64,000 nucleotides of DNA from Streptomyces platensis (lineage in GTDB: Bacteria; Actinomycetota; Actinomycetes; Streptomycetales; Streptomycetaceae), in contig NZ_CP023691.1 in NCBI RefSeq assembly GCF_008704855.1, positions 3,658,001 to 3,722,000 of the forward strand, read 5' to 3'. The stretch's first letter is position 1, and each line of letters starts with the position of its first letter. A program made the translations under genes and the position numbers. Of the stretch, positions 17,601-26,858 are shown in pieces. The notes beneath the pieces are model-generated. The model was not told the origin of the DNA. It searched no databases and worked only from the letters and a program-made list of their open reading frames with translations.

Positions 17601-19416
17601 CGCCGCGGGCCTGATCACCACCTACGAGCACGACACCGGCGGAAGCCTCCGGCAGGCGGCCAACCCCGACGCCACCGTCACCTACACCCGCGACATCCTC
17701 GGCCGCGTCACCGCAGAAACCGTCAACGGCCGCACCATGACGTTCACCTACGACGCCCTGGGCCGCCGCACCTCCCGCACGACCCCTACCGGCCACGCCA
17801 CGACCTACACCTACGACGCGGCGGGCAACCGCACCGCCATGGACATCGCCGGCCACGTCCTCACCTTCGAACACGACGCCGCCGGCCAGGAACGCACCCG
17901 CACCATCGGCGACCATCTCCAGCTCGCCCACACCTGGGATCCCACCGGCCGTCTCACCAGCCAGTCACTCACCACAGCGGCGACCGGCACGCTTCAGTCC
18001 CCCACCAGCACGGACCGCCCCCAGAACCCTGCCGCCGCCGAGGCGCAACGAGTCCTCCACCGCGGCTACACCTACCGCCCCGACGGCCACCTCACGGCCA
18101 TCGAGGACTCACACACCGGCCGTCGCACCTTCGACCTCGACCGCGCCGGCCGCGTCACCGCCGTCCACGCCGCCGACTGGACCGAGACCTACGCCTACGA
18201 CGAAGCCGGCAACCAAACGCACGCCAATTGGCCCGACCGCCACACCAGCCCTTCAGCCCGAGGCGACCGGACCTACACCGGCACCCGCATCACCAAAGCC
18301 GGCCGCATCCGCTACGAACACGACGCCCTCGGCCGCGTCACCCTCCGCCAGAAAACGCGTGTCTCCCGCAAGCCCGACACCTGGCACTACACCTGGAACG
18401 CGGAAGACCGTCTGACCTCCGTCGTCACACCTGACGGCACCGCCTGGCGATACCTCTATGACCCGTTCGGCCGCCGCATCGCCAAACAACGCCTCACCTC
18501 CGAAATTCGAGGAGCCTCAGAGAAAATTGAATTCACCTGGGATGGCCCAGCCCTAACCGAACAAACCTCATACACACTCGGCTCCCACGAAGCTGTCACC
18601 CTTACTTGGGAATATGAGGGATTTGCGCCCCTCACTCAAGCGGAGCGAAAAATCGAGGTTATTCATCCGTCAGACACCCCTCACCCGACTGTCGACCAAC
18701 GATTCTTCTACCTAGCCACTGATCTCGTCGGGGCCCCGTTTGGGATGTACGACGAGAAAGGATATACCTCCTGGCACTCTCGGGCCACCCTATGGGGCAC
18801 GACCACCTGGAACAGCAGCGCTACCGCCTATACACCACTGCGTTATTTCGGTCAGTACTTTGACCCCGAGACAGAGCTTAATTACAACTATCATCGATAC
18901 TACGATGGACCAACAGGACGCTACCTCTCCCCGGACCCCTTGGGGCTAACCCCGTCACCAAATCCAAACTCATACACTCGAAATCCCCTGACACAGGCGG
19001 ACCCCCTGGGGCTATTCTCGTGCGACGCATCGATACCGCCAGAAGGAAAGGGAGGGGGAGGCAATCAGTTCGTTAGCACTCTCAGCGATGTCACCGGAAG
19101 TACCGCGAGAAGCCGAAATAGAGCAATCGAAGCAATACTCAAGGAAGACTTCCAGCATTTACAATTCACCCATAAACCTCAGTACAGCCCATGGGCTGGT
19201 CACGGAATATCAAAAATCGAACAGGGGATCCACATAGGTCCGAGCTCATTCGTTTCTCGACACCAGTTGCGGGATACGATGGTCCACGAAGAACTTCACC
19301 ATCGATGGTGGCGGAGGGGTAACTTTGATAGGCATCACCCGAGGGATGGGTCGGGCACCTCGCGCCAATTCTATGAAACCGTGCACCGCTATATGAGAAT
19401 GAGGGGCTGGGAATGA
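14608..19416 (+). CDS. Polymorphic RHS toxin with WXG-type N-terminus and HEELH C-terminal tip
   Basis: A 1602-residue polymorphic toxin. Residues 1-260 are helical with a WXG-type turn (QHWSGKAADAFREAF, near 112), typical of type VII-exported toxins. A DUF6531-like region begins near 420 (DPIDMATGRMILPQTDITLP). YD/RHS repeats run from about 600 to 1290 and would form the encapsulating shell. The RHS core RYYDGPTGRYLSPDPLGL is near 1430-1450, and DPLGL at 1465-1469 marks the toxin junction. The 130-residue tip has a zinc-metallopeptidase-like HEELH (1560-1564) with later candidate ligands His1576/1577, Glu1590 and His1593. Start is GTG at 14608. From about 18,500 base composition falls, indicating an exchanged tip. 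Confidence 0.85.
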   Translation: MTWVGDAVNAVGEGASKITGAIERGAGEVIEHGADLTGDALEAAGLDDAGHAVRSAGADVAGALGAHVDERQLGETKDPKELIHGDVEKINETASHLKDFSSAFDRVADGMRKIGSGQHWSGKAADAFREAFDMHPKQWMYAADACDDASKALKSYAETVSWAQGKALDAIDKYDKALETTRRSIEAYKTKVDKFNAQVDSYNAAVNRGQDPGAQPQKPVAFKDPGAEGREAAQDMLKSARTQRNEAAGRARIAIKRALAHAPDKPALTQLAGAALNDGGEALVLSQVHMAGGALKAAAGTLKLARSVNPLDPYNITHPWQYLSNASTTLMGLAQAPLHPIDTAKGMLGSGWGSDPFDAGTAMVVNAIGGKGAGGLAKGAAKAGMKNVAKGAARTAAREGGKRTVMDRLRTAWCKTFGSDPIDMATGRMILPQTDITLPGSLPLSFTRTFESSYRQGRWFGPTWMSTVDQRLEIDAEGVILIGEEGNFLLYPHPAVGVPTMPAEGDGAPLELTPDGDYLLTDPATGTRRYFTTYTENLAVLDEISDRRGNHHTFDYTEDGTPTAITHSAGYRLLLTTDEGRITALHLAGAAPDGSDQLLVTYGYDERGNLTSTTNSSGLPLRFAYDDHGRITSWTDTNDSSYTYVYDDQDRCVSQGGIAGHLRGAFSWGAPDPVTGLRTNLHHNSLGQLTTYQVNDRHQIVATTDPTGATTRTVRDAKHRVLSTTDPLGRTTHIGYDDEGRPVTVTLPDGSTSTSTYNDDGLPLSTTGPDGTTWTHTYNPAGNRTSTTDPTGATTTYTHDARGHVSSVTDALGNTTHLYCDKAGLPISVTDPLGAVTHYRRDAFGRTTSVTDPLGETTHMVWTVEGKLAARIDATGATEEWTYDGEGNRLTHTDAIGQTTRFEYTHFDLLTARTDPDGVRHEFAHDTELRLTQVTNPQGLTWNYAYDGAGRLLSETDFDERVLAYTHDAAGQLATRTNTLGEITTYSRDTLGRITEKNAAGLITTYEHDTGGSLRQAANPDATVTYTRDILGRVTAETVNGRTMTFTYDALGRRTSRTTPTGHATTYTYDAAGNRTAMDIAGHVLTFEHDAAGQERTRTIGDHLQLAHTWDPTGRLTSQSLTTAATGTLQSPTSTDRPQNPAAAEAQRVLHRGYTYRPDGHLTAIEDSHTGRRTFDLDRAGRVTAVHAADWTETYAYDEAGNQTHANWPDRHTSPSARGDRTYTGTRITKAGRIRYEHDALGRVTLRQKTRVSRKPDTWHYTWNAEDRLTSVVTPDGTAWRYLYDPFGRRIAKQRLTSEIRGASEKIEFTWDGPALTEQTSYTLGSHEAVTLTWEYEGFAPLTQAERKIEVIHPSDTPHPTVDQRFFYLATDLVGAPFGMYDEKGYTSWHSRATLWGTTTWNSSATAYTPLRYFGQYFDPETELNYNYHRYYDGPTGRYLSPDPLGLTPSPNPNSYTRNPLTQADPLGLFSCDASIPPEGKGGGGNQFVSTLSDVTGSTARSRNRAIEAILKEDFQHLQFTHKPQYSPWAGHGISKIEQGIHIGPSSFVSRHQLRDTMVHEELHHRWWRRGNFDRHHPRDGSGTSRQFYETVHRYMRMRGWE

Positions 19417-19844
19417 TCTTCCAATCCGGGACACTGAAGTCGATCTGCGAGAAATGCGGCTCGGCGCTGACTTGCACGGCAACTGAAGCGCTTATTTACA
19501 ACCGGCACAGATGGGACCTAGAATGCACATGCAGTTCGTGTGGTGATGCTCAGCACACAGGCGGACCCGCACCCCTCCCCCCATACATTCGCGAGGCGAT
19601 TCTTGCATCAAATGCACCCTCTCGCATTTCACTCTCCGGCGATGGGTCGGGAGCGGCGCTACTAAAAGCAATCCGACGCTTGGATGGCGGTTCCATCGGC
19701 GAGACCAAAGCGGCAGCCGAAAAGTTTCGGGAAAACGGGAGGGAGGGAACCGAGGTAGAGATTGCCATGCTCAAAGAAGCCCTGGATGCGGCAGGGGTGG
19801 AATCCATCGTTTCGCACCCTGAAGATAATCAAGTCATAGATTGA
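19413..19844 (+). CDS. Putative immunity protein: zinc-ribbon plus L7/L12 C-domain-like fold
   Basis: A 143-residue protein whose ATG overlaps the toxin stop by four bases, the position of immunity genes in polymorphic toxin operons. The N-terminus carries a likely zinc ribbon: Cys12/Cys15 in ICEKCG and Cys38, Cys40, Cys43 in CTCSSCG. Residues about 80-136 (ALLKAIRRLDGGSIGETKAA then EVEIAMLKEALDAAGVE) follow the pattern of the ribosomal bL12 C-terminal domain (helix, Gly-rich turn, K-x-x-x-E helix, acidic helix, strand). Both the fold match and the immunity function are inferred. Lower GC than the flanks matches the toxin tip, so the two probably moved together. Confidence 0.65.
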   Translation: MIFQSGTLKSICEKCGSALTCTATEALIYNRHRWDLECTCSSCGDAQHTGGPAPLPPYIREAILASNAPSRISLSGDGSGAALLKAIRRLDGGSIGETKAAAEKFRENGREGTEVEIAMLKEALDAAGVESIVSHPEDNQVID

Positions 19845-19890
19845 CGCATCGACAAGACTGAAGTCCAACAGGCCCCTGATGGCAGACTAG

Positions 19891-19916
19891 AAAATCGTGG
19901 GTCATGCCCGATTTTT
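19891..19916 (+). terminator. Rho-independent terminator of the toxin operon
   Basis: AAAATCG-T-GGG pairs with CCC-CGATTTTT around a five-base loop, leaving a T run. It lies 47 bases after the immunity stop. The stem is AT-rich for this genome, consistent with imported DNA. Confidence 0.7.
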
Positions 19917-20138
19917 GTGGCCTCCAGCGATCCCGTGCCCATCGACTTCCAGAAAATTGAGGTGTAATCGCGATGAGGGAAGGGGCAACCCCAAGCATCA
20001 CGCGGCTCGGTATTGCCGTTCGCCCCGCGAGCCACGGGTGTTCGACAACCCTGTCGGCACCAGGTTGATTGCCTGCCCGGGTACCGGACGCCGACCACAG
20101 CGAAGCAGGCACCACGGAGGCGTGCGGTGCGCCCTCTC

Positions 20139-21941
<1,803 letters not shown>

Positions 21942-22129
21942 CTCACTCCTGCACTTCAGACCTGCGCTTCCGACCTGCGCTTCAGATCGATCGACCTTCC
22001 CAGCCTAGTCGGCGTGGAGAGGAGAGCCGCTGGGAGATAAATACCTGTGGATAAGTGCGGGGAAATGAGTACCGGGAGATGAGTAGCCGTACTGATGGCA
22101 GGGGCTGGTGCCGGACCTAGCGTGGCCGC

Positions 22130-22495
22130 ATGATCAACGACCAGGCGCAGAGCGTCCCTCCCGTGCGCGACGAGGCACCGTCGGTGACGGGTTCCGACGT
22201 GGGCCGGATCGTCGCCGGCCTGCTGGTGCTGGTGTTCGCCGGGGTGACCGGGCTGTTCGCCCCGCTGATGGTGATGGCGAGCGACAGTTGTTCCGAGGGG
22301 GACGCCCGCATGATCTGCTCCGCGGGCACCCAGCAGATCGTCGGCGGCCTGCCGGTCGGCGCCGCCTTCGTGGCCGCTCTCCTGGCGGTGGTGGGCATGA
22401 GCAGCAGGCATGCCGGGGCGGTGGGCTGTCTCCTGGCCGCCCCGGGGTTGCTGGTCCTGTCCTGGGTGGTGTCGCTCGCCCTCGCGGGCAGCTAG
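22130..22495 (+). CDS. Small three-helix membrane protein
   Basis: A 121-residue protein. A polar N-terminus precedes IVAGLLVLVFAGVTGLFAPL, a Cys-containing loop SCSEGDARMICSAGTQQ, then GGLPVGAAFVAALLAVVGM and CLLAAPGLLVLSWVVSLALA. Two cysteines in the predicted loop between helices 1 and 2 could form a disulfide on the outer face. Its 3' end overlaps by four bases the 3' end of the convergent gene at 22492-23931. No family was recognised. Confidence 0.65.
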   Translation: MINDQAQSVPPVRDEAPSVTGSDVGRIVAGLLVLVFAGVTGLFAPLMVMASDSCSEGDARMICSAGTQQIVGGLPVGAAFVAALLAVVGMSSRHAGAVGCLLAAPGLLVLSWVVSLALAGS

Positions 22496-23931
22496 GACGC
22501 TTCTTCCGGGGCTCCGGCGTTCGACAGGTACGAGGCCTTCATCGCGGTGTAGGCGAGAGCCAGCCCGGTGACGGCTCCGGCCAGGCCGGCCCCCCAGCGC
22601 CAGACTCCCGTGATGTCGAAGGTCAGCAGCGCGACGCAGCCGATGAGCACCGTCGCGAGCACCATGGCGGACGGTGGCAGGTACAGCGGCCACGCGGAGT
22701 GCGGATCCCAGAGCCGCAGGGGACGTGGGTCGCGAGTGCCCGCCGCGGCCTTGCCGACGGAGACGCCCTCGGCCGCCATCATCCGTGCGTCGTCGGTCTT
22801 CAGCTTCCCGTGCATCACCCAGCCGTCGTCGGACACCAGCGCCGCCGCGGTGCCGCCCGCGGCGGACCCTCCGCCCTCGGTGTCGGCCGGGGCCTCCCAG
22901 CACAGCCACAGCTGCTGCCCCTTGAGGGATGCGGGGACCTGCTCCTCCGTGACCGGGATCAGGAAGTGCGCGGTGCGGGACGACGCGGTGACGATTTTCA
23001 GGCACTGCTCCTTCTGGGAGTCCCGCTGCCAGTGGCCGGCACCCAGGAGTTTTCCGCGTACGGCCATACCGGCGCCGCCCAGCCGGGAGAAGGAACGGAA
23101 TCCATGGCGCAGGGAGAGACCGATGACAGAGAGGACGACTCCGGCGGCCCAGGTGATGCCGACGAGCCAGACACGGCCGGTCGTCATCGTGGAGCCCGCG
23201 GCTACCTCACCGAGGCTGTGCTCGTCCCCCGCGATGGCGCCCAGGGCGGGACGGGTGGGGGCGTAGAGCACCGAGACCTTGCCGCCCGCGTGCGGACGGT
23301 CGGGCGTCACCGGGTGGACGGTGGCCGTCACCGGCGCCCCGCCCGTCTCCGGGGCGAGCCGGACGACCGCGGTCGAGGTGTAGTAGTCGTGGCCCTTGCT
23401 CGGATCGTGGAGCCGGACGCCGCTCACCTTCTCGATCGGCACGTTCGCGAACTCGGCCCCGGCGTCGACGATCCGCTGCATACGCTCAGAACGCTGTGGC
23501 ACCCCCATCACCAGGGCGAAAAGCGTCACCAGCACGGTGCAGACCCCGAAGTACCAGGTGAGGGAACGCACTTGCATGGCGCGGCGTGAAGGCAGCACCG
23601 AAGGCGGTCCGTCCGGCTCCGTGGCTCCCGGCCCGCCCATTTCCGTGGCCGGCGAGAACTCGGCGACCGCGACCTCGGCGTACGGCCGCCGTCCCCCTGC
23701 CGCGCGCTGGAAAAGGGCGATGCCGCCGACACAGACCAGCGCGCCTCCCAGCGCGGCAAGGATCGCCGTCCGGCGCAGCCCCGCATCCGAGCAGAAGAGC
23801 CACAGCGGCAGCACCGGCACGGCGGCTGCCAGTCCCAGTGCGCCGAACCACGTCCCGGCCCGCCGGGGCGCCGCGCCCACCCGGTGAAGGGCGGGCGCGG
23901 CACCGGTCGCGGCCGGGTCAGCCGAAGACAT
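22492..23931 (-). CDS. Multi-pass membrane protein, third gene of a WXG-type operon
   Basis: A 479-residue protein with about six membrane segments: TWFGALGLAAAVPVLPLWLF, TAILAALGGALVCVGGIALF, TWYFGVCTVLVTLFALVMGV, VWLVGITWAAGVVLSVIGLS, LPPSAMVLATVLIGCVALLT and AGLAGAVTGLALAYTAMKAS. Two soluble loops lie between helices 3 and 4 (about 140-230) and helices 4 and 5 (about 265-395). No catalytic motif is evident. ATG at 23931 lies inside the end of the previous gene (14-bp overlap). A longer reading frame upstream is a shadow of that gene. Position suggests a membrane partner of the two upstream helical proteins. Confidence 0.7.
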   Translation of the reverse strand: MSSADPAATGAAPALHRVGAAPRRAGTWFGALGLAAAVPVLPLWLFCSDAGLRRTAILAALGGALVCVGGIALFQRAAGGRRPYAEVAVAEFSPATEMGGPGATEPDGPPSVLPSRRAMQVRSLTWYFGVCTVLVTLFALVMGVPQRSERMQRIVDAGAEFANVPIEKVSGVRLHDPSKGHDYYTSTAVVRLAPETGGAPVTATVHPVTPDRPHAGGKVSVLYAPTRPALGAIAGDEHSLGEVAAGSTMTTGRVWLVGITWAAGVVLSVIGLSLRHGFRSFSRLGGAGMAVRGKLLGAGHWQRDSQKEQCLKIVTASSRTAHFLIPVTEEQVPASLKGQQLWLCWEAPADTEGGGSAAGGTAAALVSDDGWVMHGKLKTDDARMMAAEGVSVGKAAAGTRDPRPLRLWDPHSAWPLYLPPSAMVLATVLIGCVALLTFDITGVWRWGAGLAGAVTGLALAYTAMKASYLSNAGAPEEAS

Positions 23932-25033
23932 GCCGCACCTCGTCGGTCGCCGACTCATCGTGGCTCTTGGCGCCCTGCTTGGCACCCGACTGAACGTCCT
24001 TGTTGTGCTTGTCCACGTCTTCCCAACCATCCTTGCCATCGTTCGCCGCGACACCGCCGGCGATGGGGACGGTGGTGCCCCATGCGGTGTCCCTGCCGAT
24101 GTCGTGGCTCTCGGGGGTTTCTGTGCCCCTGAGGTCGTTCGCGATATCGCGCATGCCCTTGTCGAAGCCGCGCAGGGTGCCCCCGGCACCGCCCGCCGCG
24201 CCGCCCGAGATGGCGGTGATCGCGGTCTGCCGCATGTCGAGGTCCTCGCCCTTGCGCCAGGAGTCCAGGGCGTCGCCGGCGACACCACCGGCCGCGCCAC
24301 TGGCGGCACCGGCGACGAAATCGCCGGCACCCAGCCGGCCGGCGAGGGCGCCCGCGCCGGTGCCGACGGTCGCGCCCCCGATCCCGCCCATGAGGTTGGT
24401 CCTCCACTCAGGGCCCTTGCCGCTGATGAGGCTGGTGGCCACGCCGCCGGCGGTGCCGGTGGTGGTGTTCAGCGCGAAGGACGACACCATTTTGGCGACG
24501 GTGGCCGTGAAGGTGTTGATGCTCTTGAACGCCTTGTACGCATTGGCGACCGCCCGAAGCATCCGGCCCAGCATGCCGGCCGCGTCCAAGGCCTTCTTGG
24601 CCAGCATCGCTATACGGGCCGTACCGACCGCGGCGGAGACGCCGAGGGTCAGGAAGGACATTCCGATCGAGACACCGACAGAGATCCCGATCTCTAGGTA
24701 GATGTCCTCGATTTCGTTATTGACCTCTTCAATGGCTTTCGCCGCCTTGTCGAGTCCCGCGGCGGCTTCATCGAAGTGCTCGGTCACATGGTCCGCGGCC
24801 TTTTTGCACTCATTCCAGTGCTTATGAAAAGCCTCGGCGGCCGGGCCCCGCCAGGCATGGCCGACCGTGGCGTTGACCTGCTTGTCCAGGGCGCCGAAGA
24901 TATGGTCGACCTCGGATTTCAGGTGACGCCACTGCTTGGCGGCCTCCCTCAGCTCGTCCGGCCGGCCACCCGGGTGGACGATCTCGATTCCGAGTTCGAC
25001 TATCTCCTCGGCGACGGACTCGTCACCACTCAT
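23918..25033 (-). CDS. WXG100-type N-terminal domain protein with glycine-rich hydrophobic C-terminus
   Basis: A 371-residue protein. The first 110 residues form helices with a WXG-type turn (VGHAWRGPAAEAFHKHW), the signature of ESX/type VII substrates. IYLEIGISVGVSIGMSFLTL starts a hydrophobic segment, and from about 200 on the chain is Gly/Ala-rich (GGIGGATVGTGAGALAGRLG), as in the pre-toxin linkers of polymorphic toxins. The short polar tail contains no recognisable toxin motif. Its start codon overlaps the upstream stop by one base (TGATG). It could be a secreted effector or a structural substrate. Confidence 0.72.
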   Translation of the reverse strand: MSGDESVAEEIVELGIEIVHPGGRPDELREAAKQWRHLKSEVDHIFGALDKQVNATVGHAWRGPAAEAFHKHWNECKKAADHVTEHFDEAAAGLDKAAKAIEEVNNEIEDIYLEIGISVGVSIGMSFLTLGVSAAVGTARIAMLAKKALDAAGMLGRMLRAVANAYKAFKSINTFTATVAKMVSSFALNTTTGTAGGVATSLISGKGPEWRTNLMGGIGGATVGTGAGALAGRLGAGDFVAGAASGAAGGVAGDALDSWRKGEDLDMRQTAITAISGGAAGGAGGTLRGFDKGMRDIANDLRGTETPESHDIGRDTAWGTTVPIAGGVAANDGKDGWEDVDKHNKDVQSGAKQGAKSHDESATDEVRHVFG

Positions 25034-25362
25034 CACTTACCCCCGTGCTGACCGAAGAGCGCGCCGACGCCCTGGTCGTTTGTGTCCGTGTTCGTAGTGA
25101 CCTGCCGCAAACCTGCACCGATGGCATCGAGGTGTGCATAGATGGACTTCATGGCACCGGCCACGTCTCTGGAGTACTCGATGTACGCCGAGGTGACCTC
25201 CTCGGACTCGGTCAGGACGCCGAAGCCGTCGCTGATGGCCTCTTCCCCGGTTTCCGCGACGAACTTCTTGAGAGTCGACTCCAGGTCGTAGGACCGCTCT
25301 TCAAAGCTCTTCGCCAGTTTCACCAGTTCGGAATGATCGACGTATGACTCACTGTCAGCCAC
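25033..25362 (-). CDS. Small WXG100-like helical protein
   Basis: A 109-residue helical protein that begins VADSESYVDHSELVKLAKSF and ends in an Asn/Thr/Gly-rich tail. The size, two long helices and the place ahead of a larger WXG protein fit an ESX-type partner, although a canonical W-x-G is absent (the turn is EEAISDGFGVLTESEE). GTG at 25362 is preferred because GGGGAAGAG lies just upstream; the longer ATG frame from 25413 has no site. It is the first gene of the three-gene minus-strand operon. Confidence 0.68.
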   Translation of the reverse strand: MADSESYVDHSELVKLAKSFEERSYDLESTLKKFVAETGEEAISDGFGVLTESEEVTSAYIEYSRDVAGAMKSIYAHLDAIGAGLRQVTTNTDTNDQGVGALFGQHGGK

Positions 25363-25726
25363 GTGTAGCTCTTCCCCGTTGACGCCACGATTTGCGTCAC
25401 ATGCTGCCCGCATGCGCCAGCCAAAGCAAAGCCTCTGCCCAGCGACCCTGAGAACGCAACGGCAACACCATGCCGCGATACCGCATATCGCCTCGTTTTG
25501 ACGATAATCAAATACCGCATGCCTTCACGGCCAAATCAGCCCATAGCGCCAGCGGATAGTAAGGGCGGATAGTGAGGGCGGCCTGCGGCGGAAAGCCCGG
25601 CTCACTTCTGGAAGTTCCTTCATCGGTCCGCACCGGTCAGGATCCGAAGAGCCGTTCACGGCTGAGCAGTCGCGCGTTCCCCTCGCCCTGTGAGTTCACG
25701 CATGATGCGCGTTGTAACGTGCCGCC
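25363..25726. other. 364-bp divergent promoter region
   Basis: This separates the WXG operon from the plus-strand hydrolase. It is noticeably AT-richer near 25480-25520 (CGATAATCAAATACCGCAT), where promoters are likely. At 25552-25577 two 13-bp units, GCGGATAGTAAGG and GCGGATAGTGAGG, stand in tandem. No gene is seen. Confidence 0.4.
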
Positions 25727-26473
25727 ATGGCACCGGACATGGGCATGGCGGGCACGACAGTGGAGACGGTACTCGGGCTGGTCTACGGCCCGAGCGGCAA
25801 GCGGCTGGACGTCCACCGTCCCGTCGGGGCGTCCGGCGCTACGCCCACCGTGCTGCTCTGGCACGGCATCGGCCCCGACGAGCGGGACGTGCTGGAGCCG
25901 CTGGCGCGGGCGACGGCGGCGCACGGGGCGCTGGTCCTGGTACCGGACTGGCGCTCGGACGCCCCGGACGGCGGCCGGTCACATCTGCTGGAGTCCCTGG
26001 CCTTCGCCCGTAAGGAAGCGGGTGGGCTGGGCGCCGACGGGGAGTCGCTCGTCCTGGCCGGGTGGTCGGCGGGCGCCGGGGCCGCGCTCGGGGTCGCACT
26101 GCGCCCCGAGATCGCGGACGAATGGCGGCCGTCGGCGGTGGTGGGCCTGGCGGGCCGCTACGACCTGTCGGCGCGGACCACCGGGACCCCACCGCTGGAC
26201 GATCTCACCGCGGGCCGGGACCCGGGCGTCCCGGTCCACCTGGTGCACGGCACCCGCGACACCGTCGTGGACGCCCGGTACTCCCGCGACCTCACGGAGG
26301 CGCTGCGGACGCCGGGCCGGGCGGTGACCCTCCAGGAGCCGGAGACCGACCACGCAGGCGTGATCATGACCGCGTACGACCCGGCGACGGACCGCTGCGT
26401 CCCGACGGCCGACGAGCACGCGGTACGGGCGGGGCGGATGGTGGCGGGGGTGCTGGCGACGGCCGGGGCGTAG
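25727..26473 (+). CDS. Alpha/beta hydrolase
   Basis: A 248-residue alpha/beta hydrolase without signal peptide. Strand 3 and the oxyanion region are VLLWHGIGPDERDVL, the nucleophile elbow is LAGWSAGAGAALG (Gly-x-Ser-x-Gly), the acid is Asp in LVHGTRDTVVDARY and the base is His in TDHAGVIM. The fold resembles small esterases and dienelactone-type hydrolases. The substrate cannot be predicted. The gene stands alone between the WXG operon and a lipoprotein gene. Confidence 0.8.
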   Translation: MAPDMGMAGTTVETVLGLVYGPSGKRLDVHRPVGASGATPTVLLWHGIGPDERDVLEPLARATAAHGALVLVPDWRSDAPDGGRSHLLESLAFARKEAGGLGADGESLVLAGWSAGAGAALGVALRPEIADEWRPSAVVGLAGRYDLSARTTGTPPLDDLTAGRDPGVPVHLVHGTRDTVVDARYSRDLTEALRTPGRAVTLQEPETDHAGVIMTAYDPATDRCVPTADEHAVRAGRMVAGVLATAGA

Positions 26474-26858
26474 CGGGAGCGGGCCGTAGCGGGAGCGGGG
26501 TGCTGTCGCGGCAACGCCCCGTCGCGGGGCGGGACTCCTGTGGCGAGGGCCTCGACCTGTCGGGGCCCTGGTTCCGGCGAGCAGCTGGGTGCTTTCCCAC
26601 CGGGCGGCCGGGACTGGTTCTTCGGGCTCACCGGCGATGGTCTCGGCTGTCGGGTGACACTGGTTCCGCCGAGCAGCTGCGTGCTCCACAACTGGGCGGC
26701 CCGGCCTAGCTGTTCGGGCTCTCCGTGGCGCCCTTCCCCTGCTCATCAGCCTGTTAGCCGGGTGTTAGCGGAGCGGCAGCCGTGCGCTAGTGACCCCGGC
26801 CAGAGTGGGTGACGTACCGAGGAGACCACGTCACCAACTGTCCTGGGGGGACCCCGAA
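26474..26858. repeat. Intergenic region with a 58-bp imperfect direct repeat
   Basis: No gene is seen in these 385 bp. Two similar 58-bp segments occur at 26569-26626 and 26661-26718. Both start TGGTTCCG, share CGAGCAGCTG and GGGCGGCC, and end TTCGGG, with most differences in the middle. Two short copies of GTAGCGGGAGCGGG also occur at 26470-26500. The lipoprotein promoter probably lies at 26750-26850, where a GGGGGG ribosome-binding site precedes the ATG. Confidence 0.5.

Noticed and set aside
15055..18489. Several open frames antisense to the RHS toxin gene
   Set aside because: They are Gly/Val-rich shadows of the repeat-coding frame, without ribosome-binding sites or known motifs.
22492..24330. 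An N-terminal extension of the 479-aa membrane protein gene
   Set aside because: The extra residues lie over the WXG gene in another frame and are low-complexity; ATG at 23931 has normal overlap with the previous stop.
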